Assembly (NCBI GenBank): GCA_001507425.1
Contig: LMAJ01000021.1
Span: 1-64,000, forward strand
Source: Flavobacteriaceae bacterium CRH
GTDB lineage: Bacteria; Bacteroidota; Bacteroidia; Flavobacteriales; Flavobacteriaceae
DNA length: 64,000 nucleotides
Direction: 5' to 3'
Shown here one piece after another: positions 49,916 through 58,310 of this stretch (position 1 is its first letter; each line of letters opens with the position of its first letter). A program made the position numbers and the translations under genes. The notes under the pieces were generated by a model that worked only from the letters and a program-made list of their open reading frames with translations, was not told where the DNA came from and searched no databases.

Positions 49916-52756
49916 TTAATGCGCCGCCAGCCAATCTTTACCCAAACCTAATTCTACATCTAAAGGAACGCTCATCATAAAGGCATTTTCCATTTCATGT
50001 TTAATCATGGGCTGGATTTTTTCTAATTCGTCGTTGTGCACATCAAACACAAGCTCATCATGAACCTGAAGCAACATTTTAGATTTCCAGTTTTCTTCTT
50101 TTAATTTTTTATGAATATTGATCATTGCAATTTTAATTACATCGGCAGCACTTCCCTGAATTGGAGCATTTACAGCATTTCTTTCAGCAGCACTTCTAAC
50201 AACGGCATTTGCAGAGTTAATATCTTTTAAATAACGACGACGGCCTAAAATAGTTTGCACATATCCTTTTTCGCGCGCAAATTCTACTTGTTCCTGAATG
50301 TATGATTTTAATCTCGGATATGTATTATAATAAGCTTCAATCAAAGCAGCACTTTCGCTACGCGATAATGAAGTCTGGTTGCTTAATCCAAAAGCAGAAA
50401 CACCATATATAATTCCGAAGTTTACGGTTTTGGCATTACTTCTTTGTTCGCGTGAAACTTCTTCTAAAGGAACATTAAAAACTTTTGCAGCGGTTGCTTT
50501 GTGAATGTCTTCTCCGTCCTGAAAAGCTTTAATCATATTTTCTTCACCGCTTAAAGCAGCAATAATTCTTAATTCTATCTGAGAATAATCCGCAGAAATT
50601 AAAGTGTGGTTTTCATCACGGGCAACGAATGCTTTACGAATCTGACGGCCTCTTTCTGTACGAATCGGAATATTTTGCAAGTTCGGATTATTAGAACTCA
50701 AACGTCCCGTTGCAGCAACCGTTTGCATATAATCGGTATGAACTCTTAGTGTTTTTTTATCTACTTGTTCCGGCAAAGCCAATATATAAGTGCTTTGTAA
50801 TTTTACCATTTGGCGCCAATCTAAAATTTCTTTTACGATTGGGTTGTCATTAGCCAAATAAGTTAAAACTTCTTCACCAGTCGCATATTGACCTGTTTTG
50901 GTTTTCTTTTGTTTTGCTCCGCCAATTTTCATTTTGTCAAATAGAATATCTCCCAATTGTTTCGGAGAAGCCAAATTGAATTTCTCGCCGGCAGTTTCGT
51001 ATATTTTTTGTTCCAAAGATTTAATCTCAACATCCATTTCTTTAGACATGGCACTTAAGAATTCAACATCTAAGCGAATCCCTTCTGTTTCCATATCGGC
51101 CAAAACACTAACTAACGGAATTTCGATTTCATCAAATAACTTTTTAGTTTCTGTTTTGTCTAATTCAGCAGTAAAAAGTTCTTTTAATTGTAACGTAATA
51201 TCAGCATCTTCGGCAGCATATTCTTTGATTTCTTCTAAAGCGACATCGCGCATCGAAATCTGGTTTTTTCCTTTTTTGCCAATTAAAGTTTCAATAGATT
51301 TTGGAGAATATTTTAAATACGTTTCCGCTAAAATATCCATATTATGACGCATATCAGGATTAATCAAATAATGCGCAATCATGGTATCAAAAAATTTTCC
51401 TTTTACGGTTACGCCATAATTAGAAAGGATTTTTAAATCGTATTTTAAATTCTGACCAATTTTTTCGATGTTTTCATTTTCAAAAAACGGAATAAATTTG
51501 TCAATTAAAACCTGAGCTTCTTCCTGACTTTCAGGAAACGGAACATAATATCCTTTTCCTTTTTCATAAGAGAAAGAAATTCCCACCAACTCAGCGTGCA
51601 AAGCATCTAAGCCGGTAGTTTCAGTATCAAAACATACAGAAGTTTGTTTTTGTAAATTTTGAAGCAACAATTTAATACCTAAATCGCCTTCAATAGCCTG
51701 ATAAGAATGCTCTGTGTTTTCTAAAGTATTGTAAAAAGAAGTTCTCTCTTCTGCATTTTCATCTATAGTGGCACCGCCTCCAAACAAATCAAACTGATCT
51801 TCGTTTTTAGGTTGTGGTTTTTTGTATAATTTGGCTTCGTCACCTTTATTGGCTAATTCATTGCCACCGCCAATTTTAAACAAATTATCAAATTGTTCTG
51901 CCATTCTTCTAAATTCCAATTCCTGAAAAATAGCATCGGTTTTTTCAATATCAGGGCGCGAAAGTTCATAATCGTTTTCGTTGAAAACAACATCGCAATC
52001 ACAAATAATAGTCGCCAGTTTTTTAGATAAGATTCCTTTGTCTTTATTAGCTTCGATGTTTTCCTTCATTTTACCTTTTAGTAAATGAGTATTTTCCAAA
52101 AGGTTTTCCATCGTACCGTATTCTTTCAGGAATTTTTTGGCTGTAACTTCTCCAACACCTGGTAATCCCGGAATGTTATCGACAGCATCGCCCATCATTC
52201 CAAGAAAATCAATAACCTGTTCCGGTCTTTCAATTTCAAATTTTGCCAAAACTTCGGGAACACCCCAAATTTCGATACCATTTCCCATACGGGCTGGTTT
52301 GTACATAAATATGTTTTCAGAAACTAATTGTGCAAAATCCTTATCCGGCGTAACCATAAACACTTTGTAGTTTTCTTTTTCAGCTTGTTTGGCAATTGTT
52401 CCAATTAAATCATCGGCCTCACAACCTTCAATTTCAATAATAGGAATATGCATTGCTCTCAATAAATCCTGAATATAAGGTATAGCAATTTTAATCGCTT
52501 CAGGCGTCGCATCGCGATTTGCTTTGTATTCCACAAACATTTCGGTTCTTACGTGGCTTCCACCTTTATCAAAAGCAACCGCCAAATGATCCGGTTTTTC
52601 ACGTTTAATAACATCCAAAAGCGAATTCATGAATCCCATGATCGCCGATGTATCCATTCCTTTTGAGTTAATTCGCGGGTTTTTTATAAAAGCATAATAT
52701 CCACGAAAAATTAATGCATAAGCATCAAGAAGAAAAAGACGTTTTTGAGTTGACAT
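49916..52756 (-). CDS. polA: DNA polymerase I
   Basis: Okazaki-fragment processing and repair. The 946-aa protein has the N-terminal 5' nuclease (LFLLDAYALIFRGYYAF, DALIGTIA-like EADDLIGT, LPGVGEVTAKKFL), the 3'-5' proofreading exonuclease with intact acidic residues (CFDTETTGLD), and the polymerase domain (SADYSQIELRIIAALSGEENM, RSNAKTVNFGIIYGVSAFGLS, LLQVHDELVFD). A linker insertion of about 60 residues separates nuclease and exonuclease. The start near 52756 is MSTQKRLFLLD. Confidence 0.98.
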   Translation of the reverse strand: MSTQKRLFLLDAYALIFRGYYAFIKNPRINSKGMDTSAIMGFMNSLLDVIKREKPDHLAVAFDKGGSHVRTEMFVEYKANRDATPEAIKIAIPYIQDLLRAMHIPIIEIEGCEADDLIGTIAKQAEKENYKVFMVTPDKDFAQLVSENIFMYKPARMGNGIEIWGVPEVLAKFEIERPEQVIDFLGMMGDAVDNIPGLPGVGEVTAKKFLKEYGTMENLLENTHLLKGKMKENIEANKDKGILSKKLATIICDCDVVFNENDYELSRPDIEKTDAIFQELEFRRMAEQFDNLFKIGGGNELANKGDEAKLYKKPQPKNEDQFDLFGGGATIDENAEERTSFYNTLENTEHSYQAIEGDLGIKLLLQNLQKQTSVCFDTETTGLDALHAELVGISFSYEKGKGYYVPFPESQEEAQVLIDKFIPFFENENIEKIGQNLKYDLKILSNYGVTVKGKFFDTMIAHYLINPDMRHNMDILAETYLKYSPKSIETLIGKKGKNQISMRDVALEEIKEYAAEDADITLQLKELFTAELDKTETKKLFDEIEIPLVSVLADMETEGIRLDVEFLSAMSKEMDVEIKSLEQKIYETAGEKFNLASPKQLGDILFDKMKIGGAKQKKTKTGQYATGEEVLTYLANDNPIVKEILDWRQMVKLQSTYILALPEQVDKKTLRVHTDYMQTVAATGRLSSNNPNLQNIPIRTERGRQIRKAFVARDENHTLISADYSQIELRIIAALSGEENMIKAFQDGEDIHKATAAKVFNVPLEEVSREQRSNAKTVNFGIIYGVSAFGLSNQTSLSRSESAALIEAYYNTYPRLKSYIQEQVEFAREKGYVQTILGRRRYLKDINSANAVVRSAAERNAVNAPIQGSAADVIKIAMINIHKKLKEENWKSKMLLQVHDELVFDVHNDELEKIQPMIKHEMENAFMMSVPLDVELGLGKDWLAAH

Positions 52757-52827
52757 ATAAAAAATATTAGTCTGTAAAAATAAACAATTGGGTTCTCAAA
52801 TATTAGACTAACAAGATTTTTTTTTTC

Positions 52828-52922
52828 ACCATATAAGATATATAAGTTCATTTTAGTACAGGCGCAATCTATCGTGTTTAAAACACTGCTGCTATTAAAT
52901 GAACTTATATAACTTATATGGT
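52828..52922. repeat. Inverted-repeat element, family B (copy 2)
   Basis: Arms of 26 bp (52828-52853 and 52897-52922, starting ACCATATAAG) match at 25 positions, with a 43-bp loop that holds a smaller hairpin. It lies between the divergent polA and small-protein genes, and shares arm sequence with 13860-13976. Confidence 0.8.
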
Positions 52923-52971
52923 AAAAACCTTCAACCGTTAATATCAAGTTAAATTTTTTTATTGGGAGATT

Positions 52972-53007
52972 TCTTCATTTTGTCTTCATTTTGCGAGTGT
53001 ACATTTG
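52972..53007 (+). promoter_or_regulatory. Direct-repeat operator and promoter of small secreted protein 1
   Basis: TCTTCATTTT at 52972-52981 is repeated exactly at 52983-52992 (11-bp period). Seven nucleotides later comes TACATTTG (53000-53007), the -7 box. The same arrangement precedes the paralogous gene at 55565. Confidence 0.75.
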
Positions 53008-53047
53008 ATCTGTAAAATAAAAGGTATTAATTCAAATATTAGAAATC

Positions 53048-53248
53048 ATGAGAAATTTATTAATGTTATTAGTGGCAGTTTTAGGAACAAATGTAATGGT
53101 AAGTGCGTTTCCTGCAAAAGAAGTGAAAACATCTCCGGCGAAAGAAGTTAAAGCGATCAAACATCCTAAAAAAAACAAATCTGATAAAAAAGTGAAAGCT
53201 GAAAAAACTGAAGCTCCAAAATCAGAAACTGCAAAAGTGAAAAAATAA
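53048..53248 (+). CDS. Small secreted Lys-rich protein 1
   Basis: A 66-aa protein: signal peptide MRNLLMLLVAVLGTNVMVSA, then a low-complexity Lys/Pro/Ala/Glu-rich mature part with repeated PAKEVK units and KKNKSDKKVKAEK. It resembles E. coli acid-shock Asr in composition only. A close paralogue is at 55565-55756, on the other side of a two-component system, and both have the same direct-repeat promoter. The mature peptide is about 45 residues with no cysteine. Confidence 0.8.
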   Translation: MRNLLMLLVAVLGTNVMVSAFPAKEVKTSPAKEVKAIKHPKKNKSDKKVKAEKTEAPKSETAKVKK

Positions 53249-53323
53249 GCATTGTTTTTGTTTTGCTTTCAAAGAATTGTAGGAAGCAAAACAGAGAGAA
53301 TAATTATTACGATTGCCAATGAG

Positions 53324-53356
53324 AAAGCTGATGAAGAAATTTGTCAGCTTTTTTTA
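53324..53356 (+). terminator. Terminator after small secreted protein 1
   Basis: AAAGCTGA (53324-53331) and TCAGCTTT (53344-53351) with a T-run. It separates the small gene from the response regulator. Confidence 0.75.
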
Positions 53357-53433
53357 TTCGTTAATTTTTTAATAATGCGCAGTTGTACTTTTTATAATTG
53401 TTTAATTTTAATTGCGCTAATAATTTGTGTTTT

Positions 53434-54108
53434 ATGAATATTCTGATTGTTGAAGATAATAAAGAACTTGCTGTCGAAGTTTACGATTTTTTGTGCAATG
53501 TGGGCTACGTTTGTAAAATTGCCAATACTTGTGCCGATGCTTTAGAAGAGGTGAATAGCAATGATTATGATGCCATGCTGCTTGATTTGGGTTTGCCTGA
53601 CGGAGATGGTTTTGATGTTTTAAAAACGGTTAGAAAAACAAAATCTAAAATGGCTGTAATTGTACTTACTGCAAGAGGTGAATTAGACGACAGAATAAAC
53701 GGCCTTCATCTAGGCGCCGATGATTATTTGACAAAACCTTTTGCCTTAACAGAACTTAGCGCAAGATTATTTGCAGTAATTCGCAGGATTCATGGTTTTA
53801 CTTTGAATAATCTGGAAGTTCACGGCTTTTTACTTCAGCTTCAGGATTATAAAGTGAGTTATGACGGAACGCCAATAAACCTTACCAAAAAAGAGTTTGA
53901 TATTTTTCAATATTTGGTTTTGAATAAGAACCGTGTTATTACAAGATTACAATTAACGGAGCATATTTGGGGAGATATTCTGGAGGTAAATTCAGATTCG
54001 AACTTTATTGATGTTCATGTTCGAAATCTCCGAAAAAAACTCGACAAGCATACTGCAATAGATTGGTTAGAAACGGTTCGAAATGTGGGTTATCGTATTA
54101 ACGAATAG
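53434..54108 (+). CDS. OmpR-family response regulator
   Basis: Start at 53434 (MNILIVEDNKELA) is the family start; 53398 adds 12 residues. Receiver domain with phospho-acceptor Asp in LLDLGLPDGDGF and Lys in YLTKPFA; then an OmpR-type winged helix (LTKKEFDIFQYLVLNKNRVITRLQLTEHIWG...FIDVHVRNLRKKLD). The 224-aa protein is followed after 10 bp by the histidine-kinase gene. It probably binds the 11-bp direct repeats at 52972 and 55483. Confidence 0.95.
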   Translation: MNILIVEDNKELAVEVYDFLCNVGYVCKIANTCADALEEVNSNDYDAMLLDLGLPDGDGFDVLKTVRKTKSKMAVIVLTARGELDDRINGLHLGADDYLTKPFALTELSARLFAVIRRIHGFTLNNLEVHGFLLQLQDYKVSYDGTPINLTKKEFDIFQYLVLNKNRVITRLQLTEHIWGDILEVNSDSNFIDVHVRNLRKKLDKHTAIDWLETVRNVGYRINE

Positions 54109-54118
54109 ATAGAAAATT

Positions 54119-55456
54119 TTGAAAATAAAACACCAATTAGCTATTTTTAATGCACTGACACGTTTGTTGGTGATTCTGGTTTTATGGCTAATGTTGCCAA
54201 TTTTGGTTCAAAACGTGGTTTATAAACACATTAATAATGGATTGCTCGAAAAGAAGAAAAAGTTTATTGATCATTTAAACCAAAATGAGATTAATGATTT
54301 TATCGAAAACTCAGATGATTCAACCGAAACCTATTCGCAATTTTCAACTTTGCACAGCGAGTTTTTAGTACTTTCGAAAGTTGCCATCAATCCACATCAA
54401 AAGAAAACAAACTTTATTAATGATAATCGAATTATTGAAGGCGAAGAAAGCGAATATAGAATTCTGCAATATCATTTTACTTATGAAAAGGTCGATTATC
54501 AGCTAGAAATAGGGAGTAGTCTAAGCGAGGTAAATGATTTAACTTTTATCATTCGCTTGTTTATTATTATCGTTTTGGTTGTTATTCTTCTCGTTACTTT
54601 TTTGGCCGATACGGTTTATATCGAATATTTACTCAAACCTTTTTATAAAATTATCGATACTAAAATAAGGCGTGTCAACGAACCCGAAGCTTTTGATCAT
54701 ACGCCAATAAAAGCAAAATCGAGAGATTTTAGAGAATTAGATTTGGTTTTAAACCAGATGATGGACCGTATTGGAGAACTTTTCAAAAAAGAGAAACAGT
54801 TTATCTCGAATGTTTCGCACGAACTTTTAACGCCAATTGCATTGCTCAAAAACAAGTTAGAGAATTTGCTCCAAAATGATTCTTTAGATGATAATGCTTT
54901 TGATAAAATTGCAAGTTCTCTCAAAACGCTTGATATGCTCAAAAAAATCATCAATAATTTATTGTTGATTTCCAGAATCGAAAACAATCAATATGAAGCC
55001 AATGAAGAAATTGATTTTCATGAAATTGTAAAAGGATTGCATGAAGATCTGGAAGACAGAATTGAAGATCGCGGATTAAAGTTCTTTAATAATATGCAGC
55101 ATGATTTTAATTTTAAAGGAAATAAAACCTTACTTCATATTCTGATTTATAATTTGGTTACAAATGCTATAAAATACAATCGGCAAAATGGAGATATTAA
55201 GGTTGCTGACGGATTTTTGAATCAGCAATATTTTATTTCTATAAAAGATTCAGGAATTGGTATGGATGATTTTCAAATCGAAAAAATATTCAATCGTTTT
55301 GCCCGCATCAGTTCAGATCAGGACGGGCAGGGTTTAGGGCTTGCCATTGCTGAGAGTATTGCTTCTTTTCATCATATAGAAATTAAAGTTACTTCTCAAA
55401 TAAACGAAGGTACAACCTTTACACTTTTATTTCCTGAGCCTGTAAAGCTTAATTAA
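54119..55456 (+). CDS. Sensor histidine kinase, partner of the OmpR regulator
   Basis: A 445-aa kinase whose start is TTG (at 54119), giving MKIKHQLAIFNAL. Two membrane helices (about residues 13-33 and 140-165) enclose a sensor of about 110 residues; a HAMP-like segment, the H-box FISNVSHELLTPIALLKNKLE, the N-box LVTNAIKYNRQNG, DSGIGMD and GQGLGLAIAES follow. No other start codon in frame fits before the first helix. The sensor contains no Cys or metal motif that I can name. Confidence 0.94.
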   Translation: MKIKHQLAIFNALTRLLVILVLWLMLPILVQNVVYKHINNGLLEKKKKFIDHLNQNEINDFIENSDDSTETYSQFSTLHSEFLVLSKVAINPHQKKTNFINDNRIIEGEESEYRILQYHFTYEKVDYQLEIGSSLSEVNDLTFIIRLFIIIVLVVILLVTFLADTVYIEYLLKPFYKIIDTKIRRVNEPEAFDHTPIKAKSRDFRELDLVLNQMMDRIGELFKKEKQFISNVSHELLTPIALLKNKLENLLQNDSLDDNAFDKIASSLKTLDMLKKIINNLLLISRIENNQYEANEEIDFHEIVKGLHEDLEDRIEDRGLKFFNNMQHDFNFKGNKTLLHILIYNLVTNAIKYNRQNGDIKVADGFLNQQYFISIKDSGIGMDDFQIEKIFNRFARISSDQDGQGLGLAIAESIASFHHIEIKVTSQINEGTTFTLLFPEPVKLN

Positions 55457-55482
55457 AAGTTAATTTTTTCAGGAAGGTTCAA

Positions 55483-55518
55483 TCTTCATTTTATCTTCAT
55501 TTCCCCATTATACCTTTG
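55483..55518 (+). promoter_or_regulatory. Direct-repeat operator and promoter of small secreted protein 2
   Basis: TCTTCATTTT (55483-55492) and TCTTCATTTC (55494-55503), 11-bp period, then seven nucleotides to TACCTTTG (55511-55518), a TAnnTTTG box. Spacing is the same as at 52972-53007. Confidence 0.75.
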
Positions 55519-55564
55519 ACTTATAAATAATGAAAAATAATAATAATCATAAAAATTTAAAGTC

Positions 55565-55756
55565 ATGAAAAAATTAGTAATGTTAGCAGTAGCCGTATTA
55601 GGAACAACTGCAATGGTAAGTGCTCAAACAACTCCAGTTCAAACAACTCCGGCAAAAGAAGTTAAAGCAACTAAAAAAGGAGATCATAAAAAAGCAAAAG
55701 CGGAGAAAAAAGAAGCAAAAGCTGAGGCAGCGAAACCGGAAGCAGCTAAAAAATAA
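55565..55756 (+). CDS. Small secreted Lys-rich protein 2
   Basis: A 63-aa paralogue of the gene at 53048: signal MKKLVMLAVAVLGTTAMVSAQ and a mature part of Thr/Pro then Lys/Ala/Glu (TTPAKEVKATKKGDHKKAKAEKKEAKAEAAKPEAAKK). The mature peptide has only simple-sequence homology. It follows the histidine kinase and has its own promoter and terminator. Together with protein 1 it appears to be the output of the two-component system. Function unknown. Confidence 0.8.
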   Translation: MKKLVMLAVAVLGTTAMVSAQTTPVQTTPAKEVKATKKGDHKKAKAEKKEAKAEAAKPEAAKK

Positions 55757-55834
55757 AGGTTAATTCTTATTTGGGTTCATAAATTATTGGTTTGGTTTAT
55801 GAATATTTGTTAAATAAATAATTTTTAGTCAGAG

Positions 55835-55870
55835 AAAAGGCTGGTAGAGAAATCTATCAGCTTTTTTATT
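55835..55870 (+). terminator. Terminator after small secreted protein 2
   Basis: AGGCTGGTAGA and TCTATCAGCTT form a hairpin with a GAAA loop and T-run. Confidence 0.75.
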
Positions 55871-55949
55871 ATGTATTTGAGTTAAATTTTTGATAATAAA
55901 AAGCCATAAAATTTTCATTCTTTGTTACTTTGTTAAAAACTAAACCTAC

Positions 55950-57185
55950 ATGATATTTCGCTTTCTAATTCTTTGTGCTCTTTTCTTATTTATTGAGTTC
56001 TATTCTTACCAGGCCTTTCGTACTTTAATTAAATTAAGATGGGTTTTGGTTAGTTATCAGGTTATAAGTTTACTTGTTTTAATATTTATTATCTATTCTT
56101 TTTCACAAGTAGACCGATCTGTTGGGCAAACCAGACAATTTATGTTTACCACAGGATTAATGTTATTGGTTTATGTACCAAAAATTGTAATGACACTTGT
56201 TTTATTTGGTGAAGATATTTTTAGAGTTGGTGCAAGTATCTTAAATTACTTTATATATAATGCTCCCAGAAAAGAAATGATGCCGGACAGACGAAAGTTT
56301 GTGAGTCAGATTGCTCTGGGCTTGGCAGCAGTTCCGTTTTTATCTTTAATTTACGGAATTTTTGAGGGCAAATATAATTTCAAAGTAATTAAGCAAACTA
56401 TATTTTTTCCTGATTTACCGGATGCTTTTGATGGATTTAAGATTACACAAATTTCAGATGTTCATAGTGGGAGTTTTGATAATGCTGAAAAAATAAATTA
56501 TGCCATCGACTTGATAAATGAACAGGAAGCAGATATGATTTTGTTTACGGGAGATATTGTAAATACACATGCAAACGAAATGCATCCGTGGTTAAAAACG
56601 TTCAGTAGAATAAAAGATTATAAATACGGGAAATTCTCTGTTTTAGGAAACCATGATTATGGCGAATATGTTACATGGCCATCTGAAAAATTAAAAGATG
56701 AAAATTTTCAGGAGATTAAAAGTTTATACGGACAAATTGGTTTCAAGCTTTTGCTGAACGAACATACTTATATTCAAAAAGGCGATGATAAAATTGCTTT
56801 AATAGGAGTAGAGAACTGGGGACAGAATTTTAAAAAAGCAGGAGATTTAAATAAAGCATCTCAAAATGTCGCTCAGGAAGATTTTAAAGTACTAATGAGT
56901 CATGATCCGAGTCATTGGGAGTATGAAATAAAAAATCATCCTAAAAACTTTCATTTAACGTTATCAGGGCATACACATGGTATGCAATTTGGAATAGAAA
57001 TTCCGGGATATTTTAAATGGAGTTTAGCACAATATATTTATAAACAATGGGCCGGACTATACAAAGAGTTTGATCGTTATGTTTATGTGAACCGTGGCTT
57101 CGGATTTCACGCTTATCCTGGACGAGTTGGTATTATGCCGGAAATAACGGTAATTGAACTAAAAAAGGGCAAGAATGTGGCGTAA
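55950..57185 (+). CDS. Membrane-bound metallophosphoesterase
   Basis: A 411-aa protein with four N-terminal membrane helices (through about residue 100), then a calcineurin-like phosphoesterase domain with its metal ligands in ITQISDVHSG, FTGDIVN, VLGNHDYG, LMSHDP and LSGHTHGMQFG. An internal Arg-rich cytoplasmic linker (PRKEMMPDRRKF) precedes a short Tat-like segment. Substrate unknown; similar proteins act on UDP-sugars, phospholipids or nucleotides. A thioredoxin-like gene follows after 71 bp. Confidence 0.9.
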   Translation: MIFRFLILCALFLFIEFYSYQAFRTLIKLRWVLVSYQVISLLVLIFIIYSFSQVDRSVGQTRQFMFTTGLMLLVYVPKIVMTLVLFGEDIFRVGASILNYFIYNAPRKEMMPDRRKFVSQIALGLAAVPFLSLIYGIFEGKYNFKVIKQTIFFPDLPDAFDGFKITQISDVHSGSFDNAEKINYAIDLINEQEADMILFTGDIVNTHANEMHPWLKTFSRIKDYKYGKFSVLGNHDYGEYVTWPSEKLKDENFQEIKSLYGQIGFKLLLNEHTYIQKGDDKIALIGVENWGQNFKKAGDLNKASQNVAQEDFKVLMSHDPSHWEYEIKNHPKNFHLTLSGHTHGMQFGIEIPGYFKWSLAQYIYKQWAGLYKEFDRYVYVNRGFGFHAYPGRVGIMPEITVIELKKGKNVA

Positions 57186-57256
57186 TTCGTTAAAAATGCT
57201 ACATTTGTATTAATTATATCTTTTTAAGAGATTAAAAGAATTAAATTTTTGGTTTT

Positions 57257-57559
57257 ATGTCAAAATTTGGAGAACTTATAAATGCTCAAGTTCCAGTGTT
57301 AATAGATTTTTACACCGATTGGAACGAATCATCTGTATCGATGCATCCTGTAATAAAAGATGTTGCTGCTGCGCTTGGCGATAAAGCCAAAGTCATTAAA
57401 ATTGATGTAGATAAAAACCAGGAACTGGCTGAAGCATTGCGTATAAAAGGACTTCCTACTTTAATGATTTATAAAGAAGGACAAATGATCTGGAGACAAT
57501 CCGGAGAGCTTGATGCGAATACAATTATAGGAATCGTTCAGGAGCAATTTAGCGTATAA
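57257..57559 (+). CDS. Thioredoxin-fold protein lacking the CXXC motif
   Basis: A 100-aa protein aligned over its whole length with thioredoxin: LIDFYTDWNESS at 15-26 corresponds to the active-site WCGPC, and the cis-Pro loop GLPTLMIYKEG is intact. Both active-site cysteines are replaced (N23, S26) and there is no other Cys in the protein. It therefore cannot act as a thiol oxidoreductase. It probably works as a binding or chaperone-type thioredoxin. No signal peptide is visible. Confidence 0.85.
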   Translation: MSKFGELINAQVPVLIDFYTDWNESSVSMHPVIKDVAAALGDKAKVIKIDVDKNQELAEALRIKGLPTLMIYKEGQMIWRQSGELDANTIIGIVQEQFSV

Positions 57560-57579
57560 ACTACTTTACGTGATATTGT

Positions 57580-58218
57580 TTAGTGAATAATATCAAAAGC
57601 AAATCCGTTTTCTTTTAAAAAATGCAATGTTTTAGGCAAAGCAAATTTTAAATTTTGTGATGCCTTTATACTGTCATGAAAAACAATTACACTTCCTGAT
57701 TTTACATTTTTAGTAACGTTTTCAAGGCATTTTTCAGGACTTATGCTCTGATCGAAATCAGCGCTTAAAACATCCCACATTATTATTTTGTAACCTAAAT
57801 TTCGTAAGATTTTAGATTGTTCCTTTTTAATTTTTCCATAAGGAGGACGAAATAATAACGTTTCTACATTTTTTTCTTCCTCTAATACAGCAGCACAATT
57901 TTTCACATTTTCGATATAGTCATTCGTGTGGCTTTTCCATCCGTTAACATGATTCATCGTGTGATTTCCGATTGAATGTCCTTCTGTAATCAGTTTTTCA
58001 AATAAAGATAAGTTGGCTTTTATGTTTTTTCCGATGCAGAAAAAAGTGGCTTTTGCATCAAATTTTTTCAATTCAGATAAAACCCAATCTGTGATTTCCG
58101 GTGTAGGGCCATCATCAAAAGTGAGGTATATTTTCTTTTCATTGTTCGGAATATCCCAACAATATTTAGAAAACACCCTTTTTATGAATGAATTTGTCTT
58201 TACCCAATAAAAGCTCAT
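57580..58218 (-). CDS. Polysaccharide deacetylase (NodB fold)
   Basis: Start at 58218 (MSFYWVKTNSF) is preferred; the longer start adds a hydrophobic but unconserved stretch. The 212-aa CE4 domain has metal-site motifs TFDDGP, HSIGNHTMNH and RPPYGK and the catalytic VFHDS. Substrate may be peptidoglycan, chitin-type or capsule polysaccharide. It follows the DUF2723 gene on the minus strand. Confidence 0.9.
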   Translation of the reverse strand: MSFYWVKTNSFIKRVFSKYCWDIPNNEKKIYLTFDDGPTPEITDWVLSELKKFDAKATFFCIGKNIKANLSLFEKLITEGHSIGNHTMNHVNGWKSHTNDYIENVKNCAAVLEEEKNVETLLFRPPYGKIKKEQSKILRNLGYKIIMWDVLSADFDQSISPEKCLENVTKNVKSGSVIVFHDSIKASQNLKFALPKTLHFLKENGFAFDIIH

Positions 58219-58310
58219 CCTGAATTGATTTAGATATATGTAAAAATAAAAAAATGTAGCGCTATTTTTCAATAATGCTACATTTTTTTAATTATTATAT
58301 TTTTCGTATA

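Noticed and set aside
53252..53437. 61-aa ORF between small secreted protein 1 and the response regulator
   Set aside because: It spans the terminator hairpin and runs into the regulator start; composition is unlike a real protein.
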